Positions 10,101-18,910 of a stretch of DNA of 64,000 nt are shown here, one piece after another. Under the pieces are notes generated by a model. It did not search any database. It saw only the letters and a list, made by a program, of their open reading frames with translations, and was not told where the DNA came from. The position numbers and the translations under genes are program-made. Position 1 is the first letter of the stretch; each line of letters begins with the position of its first letter. The DNA comes from JAMXLG01 sp963818925 (GTDB taxonomy: Bacteria > Vulcanimicrobiota > Vulcanimicrobiia > Vulcanimicrobiales > Vulcanimicrobiaceae), in assembly GCA_963818925.1 (NCBI GenBank), contig CAWFTN010000001.1:2418001-2482000 (forward strand). The letters run 5' to 3'.

Positions 10101-10713
10101 GCTACGTATCGTTTGGCACGGCAAGTCTCTTACGATTCGAAGACTATTCTTCAACGTTCAACGTCGCAATTTCGACGGCGAGCGCAACGTGTGGCTCGCG
10201 AGCGGATCATACCGGGTCTACGTTTTGTCCCCACGAAATCGGGCTCTGGCGACGAATGCGATCTCGATCGACGGCCGCCGCGTACCCTCGATGAACACGA
10301 TCTACGTCGCTAGGAGCGGTCCACACACGATGACCCTCACGCGAATGCCGGCGCAAAGCGCGCTCGTCGCCCTTGTGCCCGCAGCGTTCTCGTACCCCTC
10401 TGCGGGGGCGATTTCGCTAGAGCAAACCGACGCAATTCGTTACGAAGTCGCCGTTCCGAAACGAACGGATCTGAAACTCGCTCATCTCGATGATGGGAAC
10501 TGGGCGCTCGATGGAGCCACAAAAACGATGTTTGGCGAACGATGCGATCTTGTGTCGACATGCTATCGCGATGTGCCGCCCGGGCGGTACCGAATTTTTC
10601 ACCGTCTTCCTCAAGCGGTTCGGATCGGATTCGCGATCACAATACTTGGATCGATCGTTGCTCTTCTATGTCTGTGGGTTCCGGGGCAGCCGTTTTTCGG
10701 CGAACGGGAATGA
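7144..10713 (+). CDS. Very large multi-membrane glycosyltransferase-like protein (YfhO/GT-C type) with extracytoplasmic C-terminal domains
   Basis: The 1189-residue product starts at TTG, one base after the upstream methyltransferase stop. About the first 430 residues hold roughly ten to twelve hydrophobic helices with periplasmic loops (for example around GWNIWWDQPLF), the layout of YfhO-like or GT-C polyprenyl-sugar-dependent enzymes. The next roughly 700 residues are hydrophilic, beta-rich and Cys-containing, probably extracytoplasmic sandwich domains. A final membrane helix sits near the C-terminus. The protein probably acts on lipid-linked glycan outside the membrane. Its last 77 bases overlap the 3' end of the convergent giant gene at 10637. 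Function is inferred from topology only. Confidence 0.75.
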   Translation: MLAWTIAISQKLRKAPFEDRLLALCLLVFASIAFVRAWAFYWFHGLPGLYAKDLGINFIVSEYIRHTIHSPRDFFDMLGWNIWWDQPLFSFNGYTSYLGIVPVADLLQSTWASIKFWEITQSVFAFFGTFALLRLFGRPRIWAAAAAFTYASIPAVILMPRGNLDLGWPTVLAPGCLAAGIYLVRRFDVRALPAVGVLCSFCGFCFGVEYGVFSSLPIYAIVSAYAYKREQWWRWLAYAFVGLVLVPAAGAYFVLPTLSVHMFTDSAARTATLVDSTFTAYYSEGLVQYLALIPTEALLSPSTMYNATGQLPIALLGGICLWVFALIGFLRYRFDYSRGEFGIVAIAVVGVLIVMSAAALIPGANIIWKLVASVPIVNAIRTPDRFITLPVLAVTVLAFDGLRICTKELAQQKVLASLILTAVLGSFFYVAGTQQVWSNQQDYGSEEPALASTNALVASIGPRTVPFAFLNGGSTGDYPSYGVPTPTFSGYWDFAARYLLDGTAMTGILSRTSVKTVITTPTWATSDSDGLPDFGRVFAQADGAKQIVRSAEGVRVFTLKADPIAKATHVACLSGGPGLLDRLLAWPLLDNVDLTGPDGNCAFTIVTDSAADDAGVATAQWAVAGSGLCTTCSILRDADYDFYPGRAVLNLSWYRNSIDGDSPVFGRQGAIRIPDETMILLPAMRTERGSQIALRLASHAYATVVARCGSGETAIRVLPFNGFRWFTMTLQKPLSRCGRIQLTFFVDSTQPANISTFSGEIALDGAIVPGSARRPETSARSGSDIYTFTAGHLVRDDATPYSGQIVLGNNAVRWNGPSENVAVVADLSAFPGARKNARLAEEIFLRHGQFIIAPSTRNSYRNTHIRKLTAVKATGRIALFSDGAGLVSGDVDFQAGASALAQTSGFSRFPNSALSRNGLTGRNGDTLTMQIPAVAGSSSIVAGFFGVEGDGYADAMMRCNGAQKSLRVSQNVDAGLVLSDNDSPCTLRIVWHGKSLTIRRLFFNVQRRNFDGERNVWLASGSYRVYVLSPRNRALATNAISIDGRRVPSMNTIYVARSGPHTMTLTRMPAQSALVALVPAAFSYPSAGAISLEQTDAIRYEVAVPKRTDLKLAHLDDGNWALDGATKTMFGERCDLVSTCYRDVPPGRYRIFHRLPQAVRIGFAITILGSIVALLCLWVPGQPFFGERE

Positions 10714-13102
10714 CGATCGCGAACAACAGCACCGCGCCAAGTACGGTACTGATGCCGTTCCATATGTTCGCAATCGGCTGTTGAACGCGAACGAGCTCGA
10801 AACTGCGGCCATAGTCTGCTGACGGTATTCTCCAACCGTTGAAAAACGCGTGAACGCGTGACGGCTTCCCCAAGTCTTCTCCGTTGACGTAGAGGTGCCA
10901 GTAAGGAGAATACGATCGCGCAAGAACGAGCTGCTGTCGTTTCGGCTCTTGAGCGTTGGGAATCGTTCCTTCAGCACGCCAAGGCGCGGACCAGGAAGGC
11001 GTTACGGCAATCGTCTCGCGCGCGTGAGCCGTGCGCGCCGGTGGAGACCAATTCGGCATCCGCGAGAAGATCGCGCGGGCGACGGCTTCTTCATGTCCGC
11101 CCAGCGTCAGGGCAAAAGACCGCGCCGTCGCGTCAACCGGCCAAACACACCAATAGTAGTTATTTGAAGTTCTGCTCGTTCGAAGCGGTGCGCGTCCGTC
11201 CAACGCCGGGTGACTTCCCGAAACCAGTACATAGAGCCACTGCTCATCACCGCGAACTCTTTGTATCGGAAGCGCTTCATCGGACTCGCTCACAATCGGT
11301 TCGGCAGCCGAGACCCCCATAAGCGTCGGAAATTGCCAAGCCCACAGGGTTCCAAGCACCCACGATTTTCTGACATCGTTGTTTTCGAATGAGGAAGTAA
11401 ACGCTGCCGGCGATCCGTTGGGCAGTGTCGCGTCGGGAATCGCATCGAGCGAATTCGCGGTACCATCACCCTCGACGTAGAGGGACGGCACCGCCTCGTT
11501 CGGACTCGCGTCGCGCGAGGCAGTTTCGCGCAACGCCTGTTCTTGCTCAAGAAAGCCGCTGAAGTCTGCCCCAACATGCGGTTCGAAAATTTCCGGCAAG
11601 CGGGAAACGACGTTGCTCCGCAGATGCACATCTCCGATTCCCAGATCCGCAAGCTCGCGATCGTCGCCACGCGTGTATCGTTCGAGCGCGAAGTAGAGGT
11701 ACGGTGGCGCAGCTGCATTCGCGCTATTCGGAATGAGTGTGGCCGGATCGGTTCCTGCAGTTTGCGGTTGCGAAGCCAAGCCGATCGGCTGCTGCATCGG
11801 TAGTTCCAAACACAAATGCGCGCGATCGGCACATTGCGTCGTGTCACCGAGAGCGCCCGGGACGGCCGGCACGATGCGATTCGCGCCAAACGTCAGGAAC
11901 GGCAATGTGGATAGAACGCAGACGGCGGCAAGAATCTGCGCCACAAGACGTTTGCAGATCGAAGCGGCAACGGCTGCCAAAACGATGACACCGAAGCTAT
12001 AAAGCGCCATCACGTGATAGAGCTCGCGAACGATCGTAAAGAAAATCGTGTGATGCAGCGCATAATCGAACGGCGCTGCGAGCGCTCCGAACCACCCGTT
12101 TGCCCACGTCAATCCAAAGAGCGCAACCGCGCCCGACGCCAAGGCCGCCGCGCGAAAGCGTCGATTGAAACACGCGACGACCAAACCGGCGAGCGCAGCG
12201 AGCACGAGAACGAGTCGGCCGGCAAAGTACAGTGGCTGAAACGGCTGAATCAGTGACTGGATATCGTATCCGACGTAGCCACGAAGTTGAAGCAAATCCG
12301 AAAACCGGCCGCTCATGTCAACCTCCCATTGCCGGGTTGCATGGAGGCTGACCAGTCCCGCCGTCTCGTCGCCGCCTAAATTCATGAGGAGCGTGACGAC
12401 ATGAAGAAGCGGTACAAGTGCGACGATCGCAAGAGAGGCGAGGGAACGTATGATGTTTCGTGATGCTGCAATGGCAAATGCAAGCGCAACTACCAGTCCG
12501 AACCCGAAAAATTGAATTTGGGTCTCCATCACCGAGAGCAACAATCCCGCAGCTACGGCAGATCGAAGCCACGAGGCTTCGTCGCGAAACGCGCGCCAAG
12601 CGCACGCTGCAAAGAGCGGTAATAGCTCGTAGGCAACCACGACGTAGATATGGCCCGCCGCGAATTTTTGAAAACAGACCGGACCGAACGCGTAGCTAAA
12701 GCCGAGCGCGACCCGCTCGAATCGGCCGAGCGCAATTCCAAACGCAGAGAGCACGGCCGAGACGCCCCACTGTCCGATCGCAAAGATGGAAACGATGAAT
12801 ATTCCCAGCACCCATTGCGGCGGCAATCCGACGGCGGCGAGCAACCACCACACCGCACCCACGTAGTTGACACTCGGCCCATCGAGATCGCCGCCCAGCC
12901 CGAATGGGCTCCACGTCGAAAGATTCTGCACGAATCGTAGCCAGAAGCCGTTTTGATCTGAAGGCCACAGCCAATCGTGGTGCAAACCGGGAACGCCGTC
13001 CCGGAGCGCAAACGGCAGCAGAACGGCCGCCGCGAGCGCGAGTGGAATGAGAGCCGTCACGAGATCGGCGATCCGACGGCTTCGCCGCGAAGGCCGGATC
13101 AA
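10637..13102 (-). CDS. Large multi-membrane glycosyltransferase-like protein (YfhO/GT-C type)
   Basis: About 821 residues. The N-terminal 400 residues are membrane helices with an early loop containing DWLWPSDQNGFWLRF. A large soluble, probably extracytoplasmic part follows, then one C-terminal helix and a basic tail. The organisation parallels the protein at 7144-10713. I chose the TTG at 13102, which overlaps the stop of the upstream GT4 gene as TTGA; a GTG at 13153 would add 17 basic residues and lacks a ribosome site. Together with the GT4, GT4, GT9 and GT2 genes upstream it forms one leftward operon. It may add a side sugar or transfer finished glycan; this is inference. Confidence 0.72.
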   Translation of the reverse strand: MIRPSRRSRRIADLVTALIPLALAAAVLLPFALRDGVPGLHHDWLWPSDQNGFWLRFVQNLSTWSPFGLGGDLDGPSVNYVGAVWWLLAAVGLPPQWVLGIFIVSIFAIGQWGVSAVLSAFGIALGRFERVALGFSYAFGPVCFQKFAAGHIYVVVAYELLPLFAACAWRAFRDEASWLRSAVAAGLLLSVMETQIQFFGFGLVVALAFAIAASRNIIRSLASLAIVALVPLLHVVTLLMNLGGDETAGLVSLHATRQWEVDMSGRFSDLLQLRGYVGYDIQSLIQPFQPLYFAGRLVLVLAALAGLVVACFNRRFRAAALASGAVALFGLTWANGWFGALAAPFDYALHHTIFFTIVRELYHVMALYSFGVIVLAAVAASICKRLVAQILAAVCVLSTLPFLTFGANRIVPAVPGALGDTTQCADRAHLCLELPMQQPIGLASQPQTAGTDPATLIPNSANAAAPPYLYFALERYTRGDDRELADLGIGDVHLRSNVVSRLPEIFEPHVGADFSGFLEQEQALRETASRDASPNEAVPSLYVEGDGTANSLDAIPDATLPNGSPAAFTSSFENNDVRKSWVLGTLWAWQFPTLMGVSAAEPIVSESDEALPIQRVRGDEQWLYVLVSGSHPALDGRAPLRTSRTSNNYYWCVWPVDATARSFALTLGGHEEAVARAIFSRMPNWSPPARTAHARETIAVTPSWSAPWRAEGTIPNAQEPKRQQLVLARSYSPYWHLYVNGEDLGKPSRVHAFFNGWRIPSADYGRSFELVRVQQPIANIWNGISTVLGAVLLFAIVIPVRRKTAAPEPTDIEEQRSIQVL

Positions 13103-14226
13103 GCAGCGATCTCGCGTAAGGCTTGCAGTTCGATGTCGGCCGCTCGTTGCCACGTGAAAGCGCGCGATTGCGCCAATGCTTCTTTGCTGAGCCTATCGTA
13201 CAGCGTTTGATCTTCCATCAGTCGAAGGACGTTAGCGGCGAAACCGCTCACGTCGGCAACGTCGGTGGACAGACGTCCCGCTTTAAAGATTTCTGCGAAC
13301 GGCGGGAGGTCGTACGTGACGCACGGCAGTCCGAGGGCCATAGCCTCTGCCAACGCGATACCCCAGCCTTCTTCCTTGCTGGGAAACACAAACGTGCGCG
13401 CAGCCGAAAGCAATCTCAGCTTCTCATCGTTTGAAACGTCATCGCGAATCGTTACGACATTCCGAAGACCGTATACATCGATGGAACGTTCGAGCTGCTC
13501 GCGATATTCGGGAAGGCCGCGCCCGACGATGGTGAGGCGCTCCGCCGGACGCGCAGCGTGAACGATACGCCACGCTGCGAGCAGCTCATCAACGCCTTTC
13601 GCCGGATGAAGCCGGCCGACGAAAACTCCGCCTTCGCGGACGCCTTGGACATCGGGCAATTCCTCGTCGACGCCGTTCGTCGTTACATACGTGTAGGGAC
13701 GATTGTCTACACCCATCTCTTTCGCAAGATACGGACTGCTCACGATATAGGCGCGGCACAGTTGCGCGAGACCTCGACCGACCACCTCATTCGCGTACGC
13801 TAAGAGATTGCGCACCAAACTGCCAGGCCGCTTCATCGGATTGCCGATGAAGTGCCAAAACTGAACCGCTGCGTGTCTTCTTCCAAAAAGAACAGCCGGC
13901 AGTGCATCGGGAATCGAATGCGACATCGCCATAGCAACATCGCATGCACTGCGCAGTTTTCTCACCGCTGCTACGCTTGCCGCCGCCCGTAGCAACTGGG
14001 AAACGGCGCTTGCACCGTTGCCGAAGTCCGGGATAGAAATGAACTCATCGAAATTCAGATACTGACGGAACGTCGCCTCCGCGCTGCTCGGTCCCATGAC
14101 GATCAGCCGCACGCCGTTCCATCGTTTCGCGGTCTGCACCAAATGAACGAAACCGCCGGCACGGTCGAGCGCTAATGCATCAACGCTATTTGCGATGATG
14201 CCGATGCGTAAAGGCGTGCTAGGCAC
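13099..14226 (-). CDS. Family 4 glycosyltransferase
   Basis: A GT-B fold enzyme of 375 residues from the chosen GTG at 14226, which overlaps the previous gene's stop by 8 bases. A start at 14316 would add a basic, non-homologous leader. The C-terminal donor domain shows GVFVGRLHPAKGVDEL, FVFPSKEEGWGIALAEAMALGLP (the Glu-x7-Glu donor-binding motif) and a conserved VTYDLPPF. It probably adds a hexose from a nucleotide-sugar to the growing lipid-linked glycan in the cytosol. It resembles the next upstream GT4 gene (shared EEGWGI and VTYDLP blocks), suggesting tandem duplication. Confidence 0.88.
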   Translation of the reverse strand: MPSTPLRIGIIANSVDALALDRAGGFVHLVQTAKRWNGVRLIVMGPSSAEATFRQYLNFDEFISIPDFGNGASAVSQLLRAAASVAAVRKLRSACDVAMAMSHSIPDALPAVLFGRRHAAVQFWHFIGNPMKRPGSLVRNLLAYANEVVGRGLAQLCRAYIVSSPYLAKEMGVDNRPYTYVTTNGVDEELPDVQGVREGGVFVGRLHPAKGVDELLAAWRIVHAARPAERLTIVGRGLPEYREQLERSIDVYGLRNVVTIRDDVSNDEKLRLLSAARTFVFPSKEEGWGIALAEAMALGLPCVTYDLPPFAEIFKAGRLSTDVADVSGFAANVLRLMEDQTLYDRLSKEALAQSRAFTWQRAADIELQALREIAA

Positions 14227-15358
14227 GGCCGTTTTCGAAATCCAAAGCCGCGCGCTCGATCTCCGCGGCGCGATCCCATGAGAACGTTCGCGCAAGTTCT
14301 CCGGCCTCGCGAGCAAGTTCTAGACGAATATTTTCATCGCTGAGCAACTCGGCGCAGTTCGAAGCCAAGCCTTCGACATCGCCAAGCCGCACAGAACGCC
14401 TTCCGCGGTAAAAGAGACCTCGAAAGACCGGCAAGTCATACGTGACACAAGGCATTCCCGCCCACATCGCCTCGGCCACCGAGATTCCCCAGCCCTCTTC
14501 GGAGCTAGGGAACACGTACACCCCGCAGGAGCGGAGCAGATCCCATTTCTTCGTGTTGTCTACCTTGCCGTGAAAGATCACGCGTTCTTTCAAGCCGAGT
14601 TCATCCACCAAGTCGTTGAGCTTCTGTTGATACGCCGCACTGCCTTGCCCGGCGACGTGAAGCCGTTGTCCATCACACGTACTTGGCAACAATGCCCATG
14701 CTCGTATTGCATCTTCGACACGTTTCATCGGATCGAGACGACCGAAATAAATCGCGTCACGACGCCCGCTAAGCTGCGTCGCCGGTTCGTCGGAACCGCT
14801 CACGCCGTTCGTGCTCACAAAGCATCGAGCGTTTCCAGTCGCCCAGCGAGACGTTTCGACGACGTAGCTGCAGTCGAAAATGTATCGCCGGATGAATGTT
14901 TTCGCGAGAACGAGCGATACTGCCTGACTAAGCCATGCGATCGTGTTCGTGAGGACTGCGCCGTGCCGCTTCCACGGCGGTTCGATCATATGATGCAGCG
15001 TAACGGCGGTGCGGGACGGGCGAGCGGCAACCGCCGTCACGACATCGGCAAGAAAGTGCGACGTACAAAGAATGGCATCCATCGAGCGCAGCTCGGAACG
15101 CAGCTTCAAACCGCCGAACATCCGAACGAGCTGGTCGAGACGCCAGTGCACCGTTCTGAATTCCGGAATCGCGACGAAACGCGCTTGCGGTAAAACAGCG
15201 AGAATTTCAGCTTCCGCGTCCTGCGGCGCAAATATCGTCACGTCGACGTCGCGCCAACGTTTGGCGACTTCGACAAAGTGGACGTGACCGCCGGCGGCCA
15301 AACCGATGTTACTCCGGTACGAATTTACCAGAATGCCGATACGTTCGTTCGCGGACAT
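14219..15358 (-). CDS. Family 4 glycosyltransferase (paralogue of the next gene)
   Basis: A 379-residue GT-B glycosyltransferase. The ATG at 15358 forms a TGATG junction with the stop of the GT9 gene, indicating translational coupling; a TTG one codon earlier is possible. Motifs are an N-terminal GILVNSYRSNIGLAAGGHVHFVE, a donor-site segment IYFGRLDPMKRVEDA, and EEGWGISVAEAMWAGMP with the paired glutamates. Shared blocks with the downstream GT4 (including the GG-HF/VHLV stretch near the N-terminus) point to a local duplication with divergence in specificity. Donor and linkage cannot be told from sequence. Confidence 0.88.
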   Translation of the reverse strand: MSANERIGILVNSYRSNIGLAAGGHVHFVEVAKRWRDVDVTIFAPQDAEAEILAVLPQARFVAIPEFRTVHWRLDQLVRMFGGLKLRSELRSMDAILCTSHFLADVVTAVAARPSRTAVTLHHMIEPPWKRHGAVLTNTIAWLSQAVSLVLAKTFIRRYIFDCSYVVETSRWATGNARCFVSTNGVSGSDEPATQLSGRRDAIYFGRLDPMKRVEDAIRAWALLPSTCDGQRLHVAGQGSAAYQQKLNDLVDELGLKERVIFHGKVDNTKKWDLLRSCGVYVFPSSEEGWGISVAEAMWAGMPCVTYDLPVFRGLFYRGRRSVRLGDVEGLASNCAELLSDENIRLELAREAGELARTFSWDRAAEIERAALDFENGRA

Positions 15359-16437
15359 CAAGTCGCCGGCCGAAGGCGGCCGTAAAGGCGAAACGATCCT
15401 TGTTCGACGATTTCGCGATTACCCGGGACAGCGTGGATGGCCTTATCGATTGCGGAATTCACGTCTTCAACCGTGATATCGTCGCGAATGCATTTGTAGC
15501 CGATGTTACGCACGCAGGAAAATGTTCGTAAGCCTTCATCAAAACACGGCGGACAGTCCGACGGCCGCACGACGATCGACGGTCCCACCGGCGCGACGCG
15601 CGTCGGATCCGTCATGCCGAAAATCGTTACGACCGGCACGCCGAAACCCGCCGCCAGATGCGTGAGACCACTATCATTTCCGACGAACACCGAACACTCG
15701 TCGATCAAGCGCGCCGCTCGATCGAGCGGCTGTTCCACGATCTCAATCTCGGAAACCATGTACTTGAGCAAACGTGCATCCTCGAGTTCGCTCGGCCCGA
15801 AAAAAGCGCGAACCTGTCGTCCGCGCTGATATTGTTCTTTTGCGACGGCGGCAAAATACTCGAGCGGCCAGCGTTTCGTCTCGTTCCCTTTATATCGCAT
15901 GCTTCCGGCATGAAAGCCGACCAGTTCCGCGCGACGCTGCCTCGCACGCCACGAAGATGGAACCTCGTACGTAGAACTACCCCGGCGGATCCCCAGAGCG
16001 TCCAGCAGCCGAAGATTTTCTGCGATGCGATGACCGCCGCGCAGTGGTACTTGCGTCATTCGTCCCAGCCGTGCAATCAGACTGAACGCGCCTCCGTATT
16101 GATGCACGAACGTACGGCGCCCGCCGGCCGCAAACGCAACGGCCGCGTACTGCCATCGCGCCGCGGGCGCAGGAACGACGACGACATCATACCGCTTCTT
16201 GCGAAGCGCGAATAACGCACGTACGCCGCCGGCGCTTTCCAAGAGCGGCAAATTTATGACGGATCGGAACAAACCGACATCGCTCGCATATTCGGCAACG
16301 GGCCGAAGCATCGTCAACGCGTCGACGGCATAACCGCTGTCGTGGAGTGCTCGAACCAGCGGACTCGCGATGAGCGCGTCACCGAGCCCCGGTAAAAGGC
16401 ATACTAATGCAGCCTTCGGGTTTTCGCGGGGGGACAC
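15358..16437 (-). CDS. Family 9 glycosyltransferase (heptosyltransferase-like)
   Basis: A 359-residue GT-B protein of the ADP-heptose:LPS heptosyltransferase family. It has an N-terminal LLPGLGDALIASPLVRAL block. The C-terminal donor-site signature is FVGNDSGLTHLAAGFGVPVVTIFGMTDP, followed by a Cys-rich CPPCF...CVRNIGYKCI segment often seen in GT9 enzymes. In Gram-negative bacteria this family adds heptose to LPS inner core. No heptose synthesis genes are visible here, so the donor may be another sugar. It is coupled to the GT4 gene downstream and lies 8 bases after the GT2 gene. Confidence 0.87.
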   Translation of the reverse strand: MSPRENPKAALVCLLPGLGDALIASPLVRALHDSGYAVDALTMLRPVAEYASDVGLFRSVINLPLLESAGGVRALFALRKKRYDVVVVPAPAARWQYAAVAFAAGGRRTFVHQYGGAFSLIARLGRMTQVPLRGGHRIAENLRLLDALGIRRGSSTYEVPSSWRARQRRAELVGFHAGSMRYKGNETKRWPLEYFAAVAKEQYQRGRQVRAFFGPSELEDARLLKYMVSEIEIVEQPLDRAARLIDECSVFVGNDSGLTHLAAGFGVPVVTIFGMTDPTRVAPVGPSIVVRPSDCPPCFDEGLRTFSCVRNIGYKCIRDDITVEDVNSAIDKAIHAVPGNREIVEQGSFRLYGRLRPAT

Positions 16438-16445
16438 TTGGGGAT

Positions 16446-17309
16446 TTAGTCCTTCTGAGCTAGGACGAGATCATCAGCGCACATCTCGCGATGCTCCGTC
16501 ATAACGTCCCTCAAAGAAAAGTCGTGCGTAACGTCATAGTAGCGTAGAAGACGCAGACGATAGAAGATCGCCATCGTATCCAAGAATAGCCGCCACACAT
16601 CGCCCGATTTGATTCGATTCAACCGGCGCCGGAAATCGAGCTGAACCGGCGCATCGACGATTTTGTATCCCAAATCGTGAGCAACGGCGAGAAGCTCGAT
16701 GTCGAAGGCAAAGCGCTTCGCGAGGACGCGGGGAAAGACGTCGGCGAGCAAGCTTTGCTTGAAGAGCTTCAACCCCGTCTGCGTATCCCGGAGCGGTAAC
16801 CCAAAGAGCAACCGGATGAACACATAGTAACCAAGACTATATATCCGGCGAAGTGCGGGATAGTGCACGTTCGACTTCGGGTGATGCTTCGAACCGATGA
16901 CCGCGTCGGCGCCCGTACGCTGCATAACGGCGAAAAACTCGCGGAGTTGCGACGGGTGCAAATCCATATCGGCATCGAGAAACACAACGTACTCGCCGCG
17001 CGCGCACGCAGCTCCGGTAATGAGCGCGTTCCCTTTTCCCTTGTTCACATCGTATCGAACCACGCGGACGAACTCCGGATGCTCGCTCAGAACGCGAACG
17101 GCGTGAAGGTACGTCCGGTCCGGGCTTCCGTCGTCGATGAGGATGACCTCAAAATCGGCATGGAGCGCGTAAAACGTCTCAACGACTTCGCGCAGGTTCT
17201 TTACGATCGTTTCCGATTCGTTGTACGCCGGCATCAAAATGCTGACTTTGCCCGGCACCATCGAGGGGACGGATTGATTCGGCATGACCGTGTTATGCGA
17301 TTGGAGCAT
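16446..17309 (-). CDS. Family 2 glycosyltransferase (dolichyl-phosphate-glucose/mannose synthase-like)
   Basis: A 287-residue GT2 protein using the ATG at 17309, which has a good GGAGA ribosome site; upstream in-frame codons would extend into murJ without homology. Motifs are VSILMPAYNESETIVKNLREVV, VILIDDGSPDRT, YDVNKGKGNALITGA and VFLDADMDLHPSQL. The distal RLLFGLPLRDTQTGLKLF is diagnostic of ALG5/DPG-synthase-like enzymes that load glucose or mannose onto polyprenyl phosphate. Such a product would feed the large GT-C-like proteins in this locus. It overlaps murJ by 17 bases. Confidence 0.87.
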   Translation of the reverse strand: MLQSHNTVMPNQSVPSMVPGKVSILMPAYNESETIVKNLREVVETFYALHADFEVILIDDGSPDRTYLHAVRVLSEHPEFVRVVRYDVNKGKGNALITGAACARGEYVVFLDADMDLHPSQLREFFAVMQRTGADAVIGSKHHPKSNVHYPALRRIYSLGYYVFIRLLFGLPLRDTQTGLKLFKQSLLADVFPRVLAKRFAFDIELLAVAHDLGYKIVDAPVQLDFRRRLNRIKSGDVWRLFLDTMAIFYRLRLLRYYDVTHDFSLRDVMTEHREMCADDLVLAQKD

Positions 17310-18837
17310 CGCGGTTCTCCGGGGGAGCGATGATATGCTTTTCAAACTTGGCGACGATCGTCTTCCAAGCGAGGTCAAGTTCTTCGACGCCGAGCACGCG
17401 CGCAACGGCGATAAAGACGGCGCCGCCGATCGCGATTTGGCCAAAGAGATACCAGAAGCGTGACGCAAGCGTTGCGTCGACCTGTACGCCGAGCGCGCGA
17501 ATCCATCCGAGCGCTGCATACATGGCGAACGACGCAACGGCAATTTTCAACACAGAGACCACGAGCGCGCCCCAGTCGATACCGCGAACGAGCCGCGCGA
17601 CCAAGGCGAGCAGCAAGACGGTTTGAAACGCTTGGCTGACACTGTTTGCCAATAACAGCCCTCGCCCGCCGAGGGACGTAAGCCAGAGCATGGAGAGCAG
17701 CACGTTCAAGACGACGGTGATGATCGAGATCGCAACTGGAATGCCCGTCTCTTTACATGCGAAGCAGCAACGCGTCAGCACGACGTTGGCGGCAAGAGCA
17801 ATCAGTCCGATTGCGGCATACGGCAGTAACTCCGCCGTCAAATTCGTTGCTGCCGGACCGAACGTTCCGCGCTCAAAGAGCGTCTGAACGATTGGGTAAG
17901 CGAGCACGATCAACGCGCAAACCGACGGAATCGTGATGAAATTCACGAGGCGCAACCCGGTGACAGCCGAGCGCGCAACGCCGCGACGATTATCACGCGC
18001 AAACTGAGCGGCAAGCAGCGGAAAGATGACGGTCGCAATTGCAGCGGCGAAAATCTGTTGCGGAAATCCGACGAGCTTCGTCGCGTAATTGATGCCGGCC
18101 ATGTAGCCCGGCGGCAGCGTCGATGCGAAGAAGCGGTCGAAGAACATCGCGAGCTGACCCGCAGCGCTTCCGATAATAATCGGCCCGAGTAGCGTCCAGA
18201 TCTTCAGCAAGCCGGGATGATGCAGGTCGACGATCGGCCGATAGCGGCCCATACGCAAAAACGATGGAAGCTGAACGAGCAGCTGCGCAAAGAGTCCCCA
18301 TAGCGTCCCGTAGACCAGCGCGAAGATGCCGTATTGATGGTTGAGCAGCATCACGCCCGCAATCGTCACCACATTGATCGCAACACCGATCATCGATGCA
18401 GCGCGGAATCGCTGGTATGCGTTGAGCATTGCCGACAGCACGCCGCTCAAACTGACGGCGACGATGCTCGGCATCAGCTCGCGCGTCATGTGCACGGCGA
18501 CACCCATCTGCGGTGCCGGGAATCCGTGCGCGATCAGCGGCACGTAATAGGGAGCCAGAAGCCAACCGGCGACGGCGCAGATCGTAAGGATGATCGCCAG
18601 CAAATTGATGATCGTGTTGCAAAGCCGCCACGCGTCGTCCTCGTGCCCGTGCGTGATGTATTCGGAAAATACCGGCACAAGCGCGCTCACGAGCGCACCG
18701 TTGAACACGCCGAAGAGAATCGTCGGAATCGTTGCTGCGGCGAGAAATGTGTCCATCTCCCATTGCGTGCCGTAATAACGTGCGTTAACGACTTCCCGAA
18801 GAAAACCGAGAATGGTCGACGCCAGCGTCGCACCCAT
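17293..18837 (-). CDS. murJ: MurJ-family lipid flippase
   Basis: A polytopic membrane protein (14 helices expected) of the MVF/MurJ family, which flips lipid II or related polyprenyl-diphosphate glycans. Clear family blocks are ILGFLREVVNARYYG, an early FNGALVSALVPVFSEY segment, and mid-protein repeats such as FPLLAAQFARDN. From the ATG at 18837 the product is 514 residues, but this clips the first membrane helix. The reading frame is open for 26 more codons and encodes family-like sequence, with no ATG, GTG or TTG; an ATT at 18915 follows AAAGGA at 8 bases. The position among glycan genes suggests it may flip the exported oligosaccharide. Confidence 0.9.
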   Translation of the reverse strand: MGATLASTILGFLREVVNARYYGTQWEMDTFLAAATIPTILFGVFNGALVSALVPVFSEYITHGHEDDAWRLCNTIINLLAIILTICAVAGWLLAPYYVPLIAHGFPAPQMGVAVHMTRELMPSIVAVSLSGVLSAMLNAYQRFRAASMIGVAINVVTIAGVMLLNHQYGIFALVYGTLWGLFAQLLVQLPSFLRMGRYRPIVDLHHPGLLKIWTLLGPIIIGSAAGQLAMFFDRFFASTLPPGYMAGINYATKLVGFPQQIFAAAIATVIFPLLAAQFARDNRRGVARSAVTGLRLVNFITIPSVCALIVLAYPIVQTLFERGTFGPAATNLTAELLPYAAIGLIALAANVVLTRCCFACKETGIPVAISIITVVLNVLLSMLWLTSLGGRGLLLANSVSQAFQTVLLLALVARLVRGIDWGALVVSVLKIAVASFAMYAALGWIRALGVQVDATLASRFWYLFGQIAIGGAVFIAVARVLGVEELDLAWKTIVAKFEKHIIAPPENRDAPIA

Positions 18838-18910
18838 AACGAAAAGTGTCGAGCCCGCTATAGCATGATGCTTCTGGCTCGATCTCGTCGATATGATACG
18901 CAGTTGTGGC

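Noticed and set aside
17310..17543. N-terminal extension of the GT2 gene to 17543
   Set aside because: The extra 78 residues are basic, lack homology and lie in murJ; the ATG at 17309 has a good ribosome site.
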